A model generated the notes under the pieces. That model was not told the DNA's origin and searched no databases. It was given only the letters and a program-made list of their open reading frames with translations. Shown one piece after another: positions 45,141 through 61,100 of a stretch of 64,000 nucleotides of DNA. Source of the DNA: Penium margaritaceum (lineage: Eukaryota > Streptophyta > Zygnematophyceae > Desmidiales > Peniaceae); NCBI GenBank assembly GCA_023375785.1, contig SZWC01003591.1, positions 102,447-166,446 on the forward strand. The letters are read 5' to 3'. Position numbers and translations under genes: made by a program. Positions within the stretch are counted from its first letter, which is position 1; every line of letters starts with the position of its first letter.

Positions 45141-46146
45141 CGTACCATTTGTGACTCCCTCTTACCATTTGTGACTCGTACTGTGAGTTGGTAATGTTGA
45201 CCACACATAGGTAAATTTTTTGGTCGCGGTCAGTAACATATGCCTGCTTTGTTTGGTTATTGTGCATGGTAGCCATACTGTGCCTCTTCTTATCCAAGCT
45301 CTTTGCACTTGCTAGTCGATAACTAGTATTCCAAAACCATTGTTTCCCCACCTGATCATTTGTCACTCGTACTATGAGTTGTCAACGTTGTCCACCCATC
45401 GTGAAATTCTTTGGTCATGGTCTGTGAAATATGCCTAATTTGGTTGGTCATTGTGCATGGGAGCCACACCGTACCACTACTTATCAAAGTTATTTGTACT
45501 CGCTAGTCCATAAATGGTATTCACAAACCATTTCCCCCTCTTACAATTTGTGACTCGTATTATGAGTTTCCAACATTGACCACACATAATGAAATTCTTT
45601 CGTCGTGGTCAGTGACATATGCCTACTATGGTTGGTCATCGTGCATGGTAGCTAGACTGCTCTACTTTTTGTTGAAGGTATTTGTACTTGATAGTTGATA
45701 ACTAGTATTCCCAAACCATTGTTTCCACCTCTGGCAATTTGTGACTCGTATTATGAGTTGTCAACTTTGACCACACGTAATGAAAATCATAGGTCATGGT
45801 CACTGACATATGCCTACTTCTATTGGTCATTGTGCATGGTAGCCATACCGTGCCACTTCATATTGAAGGTCTTTGCACTTGCTGGTAAATGACTGGTATT
45901 CCAAAACCATTGTTTCCCCTCTAACCATTTGTGACTTGTACTATGAGTTGTCGATATTGACCACACAGAGAGAAATTCTTTGTTCATGGTCAGTGGCATA
46001 TGCCAGCTTTGGTTGGTCATTGTGCATGGTTGCCACACCGCGCCACAACTTATTGAAGGTCTTTGTACTTGCTAGTCAACAATTAGTATTTACAAACCAT
46101 TGTTTCCTCCTCTGACCATGTATCACTCGTATTACGAGTTGCCAAC
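45141..46146 (-). repeat. 191-bp satellite, reverse block 2
   Basis: About five units in the same orientation as 35,923-37,268, so the gypsy copy lies within one reverse-oriented array. The first unit has a local doubling of accatttgtgactc (about 45,143 and 45,165). The block ends at the palindromic turn-around. Confidence 0.95.
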
Positions 46147-46164
46147 ATTGCCAACTCATAATAC
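46129..46164. repeat. Palindromic orientation switch in the satellite
   Basis: gtattacgagttg (46,129-46,141) and caactcataatac (46,152-46,164) are inverted with one mismatch around a 10-bp centre. The symmetry continues outward unit against unit. This is the head-to-head point between reverse and forward satellite blocks. Confidence 0.9.
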
Positions 46165-49100
46165 AAGTCACAAATGGTCAAAGGGGAAAACAGTGGTTTG
46201 GGAATACTAGTAATTGATTAGACAGTACAGAGGCCTTCAATAAGTAGCGGCAGGGTGTGGCTCCCATGCACAATGACCAAACAAAACATGCATGTATCAT
46301 GGACCATGACCAAAGAAATTCACTACGGGTGGCCAACGTTGACAACTCCAAATAAAAGTCACAAATGGTCAGAGGAGGGGGAAATGGTTTGAGAATACCA
46401 GTTATCCACCAGAAATTACAAAGACCTTCAATAAGCAGTGGCAGGGTGTGGCTACCATGCACAATGAGAAACCAAAATAGGCATATGTCACTGACCATGA
46501 CCAAGTAATTTCACTCTGTGTGGTCAATGTTGACAACTCATAAAACGAGTTAGAAATGGTCAGATGGGGACACAATGGTTTAGGAACACTAGTTTTTGAC
46601 TAGCAAGTACAAAGACCGTGAATGATTAGTGGCATGGTGTGTGTACCATGCCCAATGACCAACCAAAGTAGGCATATGTCATTGGCCATGACCACATGAC
46701 TTCAGTACGTGTGGTCAATCTTGCCAACTCATAATACGAGTCACAAATGGTCAGAAGGGGGGAAAAAGGTTTGGGAATACTAGTTATTAACTAGACAGTA
46801 GAAATCCTTCAATAGTGGTGTGGTGTGGTACCATGCAAGATGACCAACCAAACAGATGTCACTGACCATGACCAAAGAATTTCACTCTGTTGTTAATGTT
46901 GACAAATCATAATACGCACCACAAACGGTTAGAGGGGGAAACACTGATTTGGGAATACTAGTTATCCACTGGCAATTACAAAGACGTTTAATTAAAAGTG
47001 GCATGGTGAGGCTACCATGCTCAATGACTAATAAATGTAGGCATATGACATTGACCATGACCAAAGAATGTCACGATGTGTGGTCAACATTGACAAATCA
47101 TATCATGAGTTACAAGTGCTAGGAGGGGGAAACAATGGTTTGGCTGTACTAGTTATCGACTAGCAAGTACAAATACCTTGAATATGTAGTGGCACGGTGT
47201 GGCTCCCATGCACAATGACCAACCAAAGTAGGCATGTATAACTGACGATGACCAAAGAATTTGACTATGGGTGAACAACGTTGAAAACTCATAATACGGA
47301 GTCACAAATGGCCATAGGAGGATAAAATGGTTTGATAATACTAGTTATGGACTTGCATGTACAAAGACCTTCAATACGTAGAGGCATGGTGTGTACCCTG
47401 TACAATGAACAACCAAAGTAGGCATATGTCAATGACCAAGAACAAACAATTTCACTATGTGTGGTCAATGTTGACAGCTCATAACACAAGTCACAGATGG
47501 ACACATGGGGAAACAATGGTCTGAAAATATTAGTTATCGACCAGCAAGGACAAGGAAATTGAACAAGTAGTGCCATGGTGTTTCTACCATGCACAATGAC
47601 CGACCAAAGACGTCATATGTCACTAACCATGACCGAAGGATTTAACTATGTGTCGTCAACGTTGACAACTCATAATACAAGTCACAAACGGGCAGAGGGG
47701 GGAAATGATGATTTTGGAAAAAAAGTTCATCAACTAGCAGGTACAAAGATCTTAAATAAGTAGTGGCACGGTGAAGCTACCATGTACAATGACCAACCAA
47801 AGCAGACGCATGTCATTGACCATGACCAAAGAATATAAATGTGTGTGGTCAACGTTGCCAACTCAAAGCACGCGCCACAAATGGTCAAAGGGGGAAACAA
47901 TGGCTTGGGAATACTAGTTTTCCACTAGCTAGTACAAAGATCTTTGGTAAGTGGCGGCACGGTGTGGTTACCATGTAAGATGACAAAAGGTTGATAGATG
48001 TCCTTGACCGTGACCAAAGAATTTCACTATCTGTGGGCAACGTTGACAACTCCTCATACACGCCACAAATGGTCAGAGGGGAAAACACTGGTTTGGGAAT
48101 ATTAGTTGTCAACTAGAAAGTACAAAGACCTTCAATAAGTACTGGCACGGCGTGGATACTATGCACAATGACCAACCAAAATAGGCATATGTTACTGACC
48201 ATGACGAAGCAGGTTCACTATGTGTGGTCAATGCTATCAGCACATAATACGAGTCACAAATGGTCAGAGGGCAAGACAAAAGCTTGGGAATGATAGTTAT
48301 CAAGTAGAAAGAACAAAGACCTTCAACAAGTAGTAGCACGGTGTGGCTACCGTGTACAATGACAGACCAAAGTAGGCATATGTCACTTACCATGACCAAA
48401 GAATTTCACACTGTGTGGTCAACTTCGACAACTTGTAATACGAGTCAAAAATGGTCAAGGGAGGTGATTATGGTTTGGGAATACTATTCATTGCTAGAAA
48501 GCACAAAGAACTTCAATAAAAATTTGACAGGTGTGGCTACCATGCACAATGACCAACCGAAGTAGGCATATGTTACTGACCATGACCAAAGAATTTCACT
48601 ATGTTATGTCAATGTTGACAAGTCATGTTACTAGTCACAAATGGTCAGAAGGAGAAAACATTTCTTGGGAAAACCAGTTATTTCCTAGCAATCACAAATG
48701 CATTCAATAAGTAGTGGCACAGTGTGGTTACCATGCACAATGACCAACCATAGTAGGCACATGTCACTGACCATGACCAAATCACTTCACTTTGTGTGCT
48801 CAACGTTGACAATTCATCGTACAAGTGGCAAATGTTCATAGGGGGAAACAATCATTTGGGAATAATGTTTATTTACTAGCAAGTAAATTGACCTTCAATA
48901 AGTAGTGGCACGGAGTGGCTACCATGCACAATGACCAACCAAAGTAGGCATATGTCACTGACCATGACCAAAGCATTTCATTATGTATGGTCAATGTTGA
49001 CAACTCATAAAACGAGTCACAAACAGTCAGAGGGGTAAACAATGGTTTGATAATACTAGTTATCAACTAGCAAGTACAAAGACCTTCAATAAGTAGTAGC

Positions 49101-52100
49101 ACGGTGTGGCTACCATGCACAATGACCAACCAAAGTAGGCATAAGTCGCTGACCATGACCAAAGAGTTTTACTATGTGTGGTCAACATTGACAACTCGTA
49201 GTACGAGTCACAAATGGTCAAAGGAAGAAACAAAGCTTTGGGAATAACTGTTATTGACTAGCAAGTTAATGGAACTTCAATGATTAGTGGCACAGTGTGG
49301 CTACCATGTACAATGACCAACCAAATTAGGCATATGTTACTGACCATGACAACAAAACTAAACTATGTGTGGTCAACGTTTATAGCTCATAATACGAGTC
49401 ACAAATGGTCAGAGGGGGGAAGAATGGTTTGGGAATACCAGTCACTGACAAGGAGTTATGAAGAGCTTCAATAAGTAGTGACGTGGTGCGGCTACCATGC
49501 ACAATGACCAACCAAAGTAGGCATATGTCACTGACCATGACCAAAGAGTATCACTACGTTTGCTAAAAATTGACAACACATGATACGAGTCACAAATTAT
49601 CAGAGCCGGAGAAATGGGTTGCGAATGATTTTTATCAACTAGCGTGTACAGAGGTCTACAAAAAGCAGTGGCATGGTGAGGCTGCCATGCACAAAAACCA
49701 ACTAAAGTAGACATATGTCACTGACCATGACCGAAGGACTTTACTACATGTGGTCAACGTTGGCAACTCATAACACGCGTCATAAATGATCAGAGGGGGT
49801 GGAGCAATTGTTTGGGAATAATAGTCATTGACTGGCAAGTACAAATACCTCCAATGATTAGTGGCACAATGTGGTTACCATGTACAATCACAAACCAAAG
49901 TGAACATATGCCACTGACCATGACCAAAGGATTTAACTCTGTTTGGTCAATGTGAACAACTCATAATACGATTCATAAATTCTCAAAGGTGAAAACAATG
50001 GTTTGAGAGTACTAGTCATCGACTAGCAATAACAAAGACCTTCCATAAGTTGTGGAACGGTGTGGCCACCACGCACAACACCAGCGAAGGTAGGCATCTG
50101 TCACTGACCATGACCAAAGAATGCCACCATGTGTGTTCAACGTTGACAACTCATAGTACGAGGCACAAATGGTCAGAGCGGGACACAATGGTTTGGGAAT
50201 ACTAGTCATCAACTAGCAAATACAAACATCTCCAATACGTAATGGCATGGTGTGGCTACCAGGCACAATGACAAACCAAAGTAGGCATATGTCACTGACC
50301 ATGACCAAAGAATTTAACAATTTGTTGTCAACCTTGACAACTCGTAATACGAGTCACAAATGCTCAGAGGGGGAAAAATTGGTTTGGGAATACTTGTTAT
50401 CGACTAGCAAGTAAAAACACCATCAATAGGCAGTGGCACGGTGTGGCTACCATGACCAACCAAAGAAAGCATATGTCACTGACGAAGACCAAAGAATTTC
50501 ACCATGTGTGGTCAACATTTACAGCTCACAATACGAGTCACAAATGGTCAAAAGGGAAAACATCGGTTTGGGAATACTAGTTATTGATGAGCAAGTACAA
50601 AGACCTTCAATAAGTAGTGCCACGGTGTTTCTACCATGCACATTGCCCAACCAAAGTAGGCATATGTCACCAATCATGACCAAAGGATTTCACTATGTGT
50701 GGTCAACATTGATAACTCATGACACGAGTCACAACCGGTGAGACATGGAGACAATGGTTTGGTAATACTATGCATCGACTATAGAGTATAAAGAACTTCA
50801 ATAAAAAATGGCACGGTGTGGATACCATGCAGAATAACCAATCAAAGTAGGCATATGTCACCAACCATGGCCAAGAAAATTCACTATGGGTGGTCAACGT
50901 TAAAAATGCACAATACTAGTCACAACTGGTCAGAGGGGGAAACAATGGTTTGGAAATACTAGTTATCGGCTAGAAAGTACAAAGACCAATAAGTAGTGCC
51001 ACGGTGTGGCTACCATGCACAGTGACCAACCAAATAGACATATTTCACTGACCATGACCAAAGAATTTCACTATGTGTGGTCAACGTTGACAAATCATGT
51101 CATGAGTCACAAATGGTCAGAGGGGGAAACAATGGTTTGGGATTACTTGTTATCAACTAGCAAGTACAAAGACCTACAACAACTACTGGCACGGTGTGGC
51201 TACTATGAACAATGACCAACAAAAGAAGGCATATGTCACTAACCATGACCTAAGAATTTTACTGCGTGTTCAATGTTGACAACTCATAAAATGAACCACA
51301 AATGGTCAGAGGGGGATACAATGGTTTAGAAAGACTAGTTATTGACTAGCAAGTACAAAAACCTTGAATAAGTAATGTCACGGTGTGGCTACCATGCACA
51401 ATGACCAACCAAAGTAGGCATATGTCATTATACGAGTCACAAGTTGTGAAAGGGGGAAACAATGGTTTGGTAATACTTTTCATCAACTAGAAAATACAAA
51501 GGACTTTAGTACAAATTGGCACAGTGTGGCTACCACGCACAACGACCAACCAAAGTAGGCATATGTCACTGACCATGACCAAAGAATTTCACAGTGTGGT
51601 CAACGTTGACAACTCATATTACGAGTCACAAATGGTCAGAGGGGGGAAAATGGTTTGGGAATACTAGTTATTGACTAGCAAGTAGAAAGAAATTCAATCA
51701 GTTGTGGTACAGTGTGGCTACCACGCACAATGACCAGCCATAGTAGGTATATGTCGCTGACCATGACTTAAGACTTTCACTATGTAAACGTTGACAACTC
51801 ATAGTACAAGTCACAAATGTTCAGAGGGGGAAACAGTGGTTTAGGAACAATAGTTATTGACTAGCAAGTAAATTCACCTTCAATAATTAGTAGCACGGAG
51901 TGGCTACCATGCACAATGACCAACCAAAGAAGGCATGTGTCACTGACCATGTCTAAAGCATTTCACACTCTGTGGTCAATGTTCACAAATCATAATACAA
52001 GTCACAAACGGTCAGAGGGATAAATGATGGTTTGGGAATACTAGTTATAGACTAGAAAGTATAAAGACCTTCAATAAGTAGTAGCACGGTATGGCTACCA

Positions 52101-55100
52101 TGCACAATGACCAAAACAAGAAGGCATATGTCACTGACCATGACCAAAGAACTTCACTATGTGTGGTCAACATTGATAACTCATAGTAAGAGTCACATAT
52201 GGTCAGAGGAAGAACCAATGTTTTGGGAATAAGTGTTATTGACTAGCAGTTAATTGACCTTCAATAAGTAGTGGCACACTGTGGATACCATGCAGAATGA
52301 CAAACCAATGTAGGCATATGTCACTGACCATGACCAAAGAATTTTACTCTGTGTGGTCAACGTTGACAACGCATAATACCAGTCACAAATGGTCAGAGGG
52401 GGGAAAATGGTTTGGGAAGTATAATGACCTTAGGAAAAATAGTTACTGACTAGCAAGTAGAAAGAACTTTTATAAGTAGTGGTACAGTGTGGCTATCATG
52501 CACAATGGCCAATAAAAGTAGGCATATGTTACTGACTGTGACCAAAGAATTTCACAATGTGTGGTTAACTTTGACAAATCAGAATATAAGCCACAAAATG
52601 TTAGAGGGGGAAACTATGGTTTGGGAAAAATAGTTATCAACTAGCAAGTACAAAGACCTCCAAGAAGTATTGGCACGGTGAGGCTAAAATGCACGGTGAC
52701 CAACCAAAGTATGCATATGTAACTGACAATGACCAAAGAATTCACCTATGTGTGTTCAATGCTGATAAATCATAGTACAATAAACAAATGGACAGAGGAG
52801 AAAATGATGGTTCGCAAATAATAGTTAGAGACTGGAAAGTACAAAGACCTTCAATAAGTAGTGGCACATTGTGGCTAGCATGTACAATGAACAACCAAAT
52901 TAGGCACGTGTCACTGACCATGACCAAAGAAGTTCACTATGTGTGGTCAACATTGACAACTCATCATACGAGTCACAAATGGTCAGAGGTGAAAACAATG
53001 GATAGGGATTTCTTGTTAAAGACTAGCACGTGCAAAGACCTTCCATAAGTGGTTGCACGGAGTGGTTACTATGCACAGTGACCAACCAATGTAGGGATAT
53101 GTCACTGACCATGACTAGAGAATTTCACTATGCGTGGTCCACGTTGACAACTCATAATACGAGTCACAAATGGTCGGAGGGGAAAACAATGGTTTGGGAA
53201 AACTATTTATTGACCAGCAAGAACAAAGACCTTCAATAAGTGGTGGCACGATGTGGCTACCTTGCACAATGACCAACCAAAGTAGGCATATGTCACTGAG
53301 CATGACCAAAGAATTCCACTATGTGTGGTCAACGTTGACAACTCACAATGCGAGTCTCAAATGGTCAGCAGGGGAAACAATGGTTTGGGAGTACTATTTA
53401 TCAACTAGCAAGTACAAATACTGCTAATAAGTAGTAGCAGGGTGTGGATATCATGCACAATGACCAACCAAACTAGGCATATGTCACCGCCCATGACGAA
53501 ATTATTTCACTATGTGTGGTCAACGTTGACAACTCATAATACGCGTCACAAATGGGCAGTGGGGGAAACAATGATTTAGAAAAACTATTTATTTACTAGC
53601 AAGTAAGGTGCAACAAGTAGTGGCACCATGTGGCTGTCATGCACAATGACAAACCAAAGTAGGCATATGTCACTGACCATGACCAAAGATTTTAACTCTT
53701 TGTGGTCCACATTGACAACTTACAATGCGAGTCACAAATGGTCAGAGGTGGGAACTATGGCTTGTTAATACTATTTATAGACTAGCAAGTACAAATGCCT
53801 TCAAGAGGTAGTGGCAAGGTATGGCTACCACTCACAACGACCAACAATAGTAGGCATATGTCACTAACCATGACCAAGGACTCTCACTATGTGTGGTCAA
53901 TGTTGACAACTCATGATACAAGTCACAAATGTTCAGAGAGGGAAACATTGGTTTGGGAATACTATTCATCAACTAGCAAGTATAGAGACCTTCAATAATT
54001 AGTGGCACAATGTGGCTACCAAGCACAATGACCAACCCAAGTAGGCATATATCACTGACCATGACAAAAGAATTTTTAATGTATGGTCAATGTTGACAAA
54101 TCATGATACGATTCACAAATTATGAGGGGAAAACAATGGGTTGGGATTACTAATTGTCAACTAGAAGGTACAAACACCTCCAATAGGTAGTGGCACAGTC
54201 TGGATATCATGCACAATGACCAAACAAAATAGGCACATGTCACTCACCATGTCCAGAGAATTTCACCATGTGTGGTCAACGTTCATAGCTTATAATACGA
54301 TTCACAAGTGGTCAGAGGGAAAACATGGTTTGGGAATATTTCTTTTTGAATACCTAGTACAAAAAACTTTAAAAAGTAGTGGCACCATGTGGCTATCCCG
54401 CACTTTCACTAACCAAAGTAGGCATATGTCACTGGCCATGACTAAAGGAGTTCACTATGTTTGGTCAACCTAGACAACCCATAATAAGATTCCCAAATGG
54501 TCAGAAGGGAAGACGATGGAATGGAAAGTTAAATGAATAAATAAAAACAGTGGAATGGTGTGGATACTGTGCACAATGACCAACCAAAGAAGGCATATGA
54601 CTCGGACAATGACCAAAGAATTGCACTATGTGTGGTCAACTTTGACAACTCATGATACCAGTCACAAATGGTCAGAGGGGGAAACATTGGTTTAATAATG
54701 TTTATTAATTGACTAGAAAGTACAAAGACCTTCAATATGTAGTGGCACGGTGTGTTTACCATGCAGATGACCAACCAAAGTAGGCATGTTTCACTGACCA
54801 TGACCAACAAATTTCACTATGTGTGGTCAATGTTGACCACTCATAACACGAGTCACAAATGGTCAGAGGGGGGAACAATGAAACTAGAATACTAGTAATT
54901 GACTGGCAAGTGTAAAGACCTTCAATAAGTAGTGGCACAGTGTGGCAACCATGGCCAATGACCAACCAAAGCAGGCATATGTCACTGAACATGACCAAAG
55001 AATTTCACTATGTGTGGTCAACTCTGACAACTCATAAAACGATTCACAAATGGCCAGAGGAGGGAAACTGGTTTGGGAATACCAGCTATTGAACGGCAAT

Positions 55101-58100
55101 TACAAAGACCATTAATAAGCAGTGGCACGGTGTGGCTACCATGCACAATGACCAACCAAGGTGGGCATACGTCACTGACCATGACCAAAGAATTTCACTG
55201 TGTGTAGTCAACATTGACAAGTCATCATACGTTTCACAAATGGTCAGAGGGGGGGGGTAATGGTTGGAAATACTAGTTATCAAACAGCCAATAAAAAGAC
55301 CTTTTGATGAGTAGTGCAACCGTGTGGCTACCATGCACAATGACCAACCAAGGTAGGCATATTTCACTGACCATGAAAAAATATGTTCACTATGTGTGGT
55401 CAATGTTGACAATTCATAACACAAGTCACAAATGGTCCGAGAGGGAAACACTGGCGTTGTAATATTGGTTATCAGCTAGCAAGTAAAAAGACCTTCAATA
55501 TGTACAGGCACATTGGAGCTACCATGTTCACTAAACAACCAAAAAAGTCATGTATCACTGACCATGACCAAAGAATTCTTCTATGTGTGGTCAACGTTGA
55601 AAACTCATAATACGAGCCGAAAAAGGTGGGAGGGGGAAATAATGGATTGGAATTACTAGTTGTGAACTTGCATGCACAAAGATCCTCAACAAGCAGTGGC
55701 ACGGTGTGGCTACCATGCACAATGACCAACCAAAATAGGCACATGTCACAGACCATGACCAACGAATGTCACTAAGTGCGGTCAACATTGAAAACTCATA
55801 ATACGAGTCAAAAATGGTAATAGAGGGAAAATTTGATTGAGGATACTAGATATCAACTAGCAAGTACATAGAACTTCAATAACTAGTGGTTCGGTGTGGC
55901 TACCATGCACAATGACAAGCCAAAGTAGGCATATGTCAATCGTCATGACCAAAGAATTTTACTATGATGGGTCAACGTTGGCAACTCATAGTACAAGTCA
56001 GGAATGGTCAGAGGGGAAAACAATTTTTTGCGAATAATAGTTATCAAGTAGAAATGACGAAGACATTCAATAAGTACTGGCACGGTGTGGCTCCCATGCA
56101 CAACGACCAATCAAAGTAGGCATATGTCAGTGACTACAGCCAAAGACTTTTACTATGTGTGATCAACGTTTACAACTCATAATACGAGTCACAAATGGTC
56201 ATATGGGGAAATGATTGGTTTGGAATACTAGTTGTATAATAGCAAGGGTAAATATTTTCAATAAGTAGTGGCACGGTGTGGCTACCATGCACACTGACCA
56301 ACCAAAGTAGGCGTATTTCCATGACCATGACCATGACCAAGGAATTTCTCTATGTATGCTCAACTTTGACAACACACAATAGGAGTCACAAATGGTCAGA
56401 GGGGGGGGGGTGGTTTTTGAATACTAGGTATCGACTAGCAAGTACAAAGATATTCAGTATGTAGTGGCATAGTGTGGCTACCATGGTAATGACCAACCAA
56501 GGTAGTCAATTGTCACTGACCATGACCAAAGAATTTCACTATGTGTTGTCAACATAAAAAACTCACAATACAAGTCACAAATGGTCAGAGTGGGAAATAA
56601 TGGTTTGGGAATACAACCCATTGACTACAAAGTACAAATACCTATAGTAAGCAGTGGCACAGTGAGGCTACCATGCAAAATGACCAACCAAAGTGGGCAT
56701 ATGTCACTAACCAGGACCAAAGAGTTTCACTATGGGTGGTCAACGTTGCTTACTCATACTACGCGTCACATAAAATTCTGAGAGAAAACAATGAATCGGA
56801 AATACTAGTTATCAACTAGCAAGTACAAAGACCTTCCATAAGCAGTGGAACGGCATGCCTACCATGCACAATGACAGTCCATAGTAGGCATATGTCACTG
56901 ACCATGACCAAAGAATTTCACTATGGACGGTCAGCTTTGACAACTCATAATACAATTCACAAATGGTCAGAGGGGGGGAAATGGTTTAGAAATACTAGTT
57001 ATTGACTAGCAAGTACAAAAACCTTCAAAATTTTGTGTCATGGTCTGGCTACCATGCACAATGACCAACCAAAGTAAGCAAATGTCACTGGCCATGACCA
57101 AAGAATTTCACATTGTGTGGTCAACGTCCATGACTCATTATACAAGTCACAAATGGTTAAAGGGGGAAACTATGGTTTGGGAATACAATTAGTTTACTTG
57201 CAAGTGCAAAGAACTTCAATAAGGAGTGGCACTGTGTTGTTCCATGCACAATGACCAGCCAACGTAGGCATATGTCACTAACCATAAAAAAAACATTTTC
57301 ACTATGTGTGGTCCATGTTGACAACTCATAATACAAGTCACAAATGGTCAGAGGGAGAAACATTCGTTTGGGAATACGAGTTATCCACTAGAAATTACAA
57401 AGACCTTCAATACATACCGGCACGATCTGGCTACCATGCACAATGACCAACCAAAGCAGGCATATGTCACGACCCATGACCAAATTGTTTTACTATGTGT
57501 GGTCAACTTCGACAACTCATAACACGAGTCGCAAATGGTCAGAAGGGGAAAAAATGGTTTGTAAATACTAGGTATCGACTAGCAAGTACAGCGACCTTAC
57601 ATAAGTAGTGGCACGGTGTGGCTACCATGCATAATGTCCAACCAACGCAGGCACATGTCACCGACCATAACCAAAGAATTTCACTGTGTTGTAAACATTG
57701 ACAACTCATAATACGAGTCACAAATGGTCAGAGGGGGGGAATGGTTTCGGAGTACTAGTTTTGAATAGAAAGTACAAAGACCTTCAATAAGCAATGGTAA
57801 TGTGTGGCTACGATGCATAATGACCAACCAAGTAGGCATATGTCACTAACCATGACCAAATAATTTTTGTATGTGTTGTCAACATTGACACCTTGTAACA
57901 CAAGTCATGAAAGGTCAAAGGGGGAAAGAATGGTTTGGGAATGCTATTAATCAACTAGAAAGTACAGAGAACTTCAATACGTCATGGCACGTTGTGGCTA
58001 TTGTGCACAATGACCAACCAAAGTAGGCATATGTCACTCGCCATGACCAAAGAATTTTACTGTGTGGTCAATGTTAAAGACTCATGCTACAAGTCACAAA

Positions 58101-61100
58101 TGGTCACAGGGGGGGTTATCATTTATGAATACTACTTATTAACTAGAAATTCCAAAAAGAAAATCAATAAGGTGTGTCACTGTGTGGCTACCATGCACAA
58201 TGACCAACCACAGTTAGCATATGTCACTGACCATGACCAACGAATTTCACTATGTGTGGTCAACGTTCATGACTCATATCACAAGTAAAAAATGGTCAAA
58301 AGGGGGAACAATGGTTTGGGAATAATATACATAGACTTGCAAGCTCAGAGATCTTCAATAATTAGTGTCACGGTGTTGCTACCAAGCACATTGACCATCT
58401 AACGTAGGCATATGTCACTGACCACGACAAGCGATTTTCACTGTATGTGGTCAATTTTGACAACTCATAATACAAGTTACAAATGGTCAGAGGGAAAAAC
58501 ACTGGTTTGTGAAGACAAGCTATCAACTAGCAAGTACAAAGACATGCACAATGACCAACCAAAGCAGGCATGTGTCATGGCCCATGACCAAAGTGTTTCA
58601 CTATGTGTGGTCAACGTTGACAACTCATGATACGAGTCACAGATGGTCAGAAGAGGAAACAATGGATTGGGAATACTATGTATTGACTAGCAAGTACAAC
58701 AACCTTACATAAGTAATGGCACGGTGTGGCTACCATGCATAACGACCAACCAATGTAGGCATATGTCACTGACCATGACCAAAGAGTTTCATTATGTACG
58801 GTCAACGTTGACAACTCATAGGAGAAGTCACAAAAGGTCAGAGGGGGAAACAATGGTTTGGGAGTAATATTCATTGACTAGCAAGTGCAAAGACCTTCAA
58901 TACATCGTAGCACGGAGTGGCTACCATGCACAATGGCCAGCCAAAATAGGCATATGTCATTGACCATGACCAAAGAATTTCACAAAGTGTGGTCAACTCA
59001 TAATACAAGTCATAAATGGTCAGTGGGGGAAGTAATGTTTTGGGAATACTAGTTATCAACTGGAAAGTACAAAGGCCTTTAACAATTAGTGACATGGTTT
59101 GGCTACCGTACACAATGACCAACCAAAGTAGGCATATGTCACGGACTATGACCAAAGAATTTCACTATGTACGGTCAACGTTGACAGCTCATAACAAAAG
59201 TCACATATTTGCAGAGTGGGAAACAATGGGTTGGGGACACGAGTTGTTGAATAGCAGGTACAAAGACTTTAAGAAAAGTAGTGGCACGGTGTGGCTCCCA
59301 TGCACAATGACCAACAAAAGTAGGTATATGTTACTGACCATGGAAAAAGAATTTCACTATGTGAGGTCAATGTTCACAACTCATAATGCAAGTCACAAAT
59401 GGTCAAAGGGGGAAACAACGGTTTGGTGATACTAGTTATTGACTAGCAAGTACACAAACCTTCAAGAAGTAGTGGCACGGTGTGGCTACCATACACAATG
59501 ACCAACCACAATAGGCATATGTGACTCACCATGACCAACGACATTCACTATGACGGGTCAACCTTGACAACTCATAAGACGAGTCACAAATGGTCAGAGG
59601 GGGGGAATTGGTTTGGGAATACTAGTTATCGACTAGCAAGTACAAAGACCTTTAATAAGTTGTGGTAAGGTGTAGCTACCATGCACAATGAAGAACCAAG
59701 TAGGCATATGTAACTAACCATGACCAGAGAATTTCACTATTTGTTGTCAACATTGACAATCTGTAATACAAGTCACAATTGGTCAAAGGAGAGAATAACG
59801 GCTTAATGATACTTGTTATCGACTAGCACAAACAAAGAAGTTTAGTAGGTACTGGCACGGTGTGTCTACCACGCACAATGACCAACCAAAGTGGGCATAT
59901 GGCACTGACCATTTCCAAAAACTTTCACTATGGGCGGTCAAAGTTGACAAATCATACTAGGAGTCTCAAATGTTTGGGTGGAAAAACAATGGTTTGGGAG
60001 TACAAGTTATCGACTAGCTAATACAAAGACCTCCAATAAGCAGTGGCATGGTGTCGCTACCATGCACAATGACCAACCAAATGGCCATATGTCACTAATC
60101 ATGACCAAATAATTCTACTGTGGGTGGTCAATGTTGACAACTCATAACATGAGTCACAAGTGGTCATCTAGGGCAGAAATGATATGGGAATACTACATAT
60201 CAACCGGCAAGTACAAAAACCTTCAATAAGCAGTGTCACAATGAGCCTACCAAGTAGAATGAAGGCATATGGCACTGACCATCTCCAAAGAATTTCAGTA
60301 TGTGTGGTCAACGCTGGAAACTTATCATACGAATCACAAATGGTCAAATGGGAAAAAGATGGTTTGGGAATACTAGTCATGGAATACCAAATACAGATAC
60401 CTTCATAAGGAGTGGCACTGTGTGGCTAGCATACACAATGACCAACCAAAGTAGGCATATGTCAGCGACCATGACCAAAAAACTTCACTACGATGGGTCA
60501 TTGTTTACAACTCATAATATGATTCATAAATGATCAAAGGGGGAAACAATGGTTTGGGAATACTAGTATGGACTTGCAAGTACAAGGTCATTGAATAAGT
60601 AGTGGCACGATGTGGCTACCATGCATAATGACTAACCAAAGTAGGCATATGTCACTGACCATGACCAAAGAAATTTCACCATGGGTTGTCAATGTTGACA
60701 GCTCATAACATGAGTCACAAATGGTCAAAGGGGGAAACAAAGGTTTGGGAATACTAGTTATTGACTGGAAAGTACACAGAGTAGTTGCCTGGTGGGGCTA
60801 CCATGCACAATGACTAACCAAAGTAGGCATGTGTCGCTGACCATGACCAAAGCATTTCGCCATGTGTTGTGAGCGTTGACAACTCATAATACGAGTCACA
60901 AATGGTAAGAGGGGGAAACAATGATTTGGGAATACGAGGTATTGACTAGCAATTGCAAAGACCTTCAATACGTTGTGGCACGATATGGCTACTACAGAAT
61001 GACCAACCACTGTAAGCATGTCACTGACCATTACGGAAGAATTTCACTTTGTGTGGTCAAAATTGACAACTACGAGTCACAAATGGTTAGAGGGGCAAAA

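Noticed and set aside
55086-55451. 121-codon minus frame and many 60-100-codon frames in the 191-bp satellite
   Set aside because: The unit length (about 191, not divisible by 3) shifts the frame each unit, indels are frequent, and equivalent frames exist on both strands. These are satellite artefacts.
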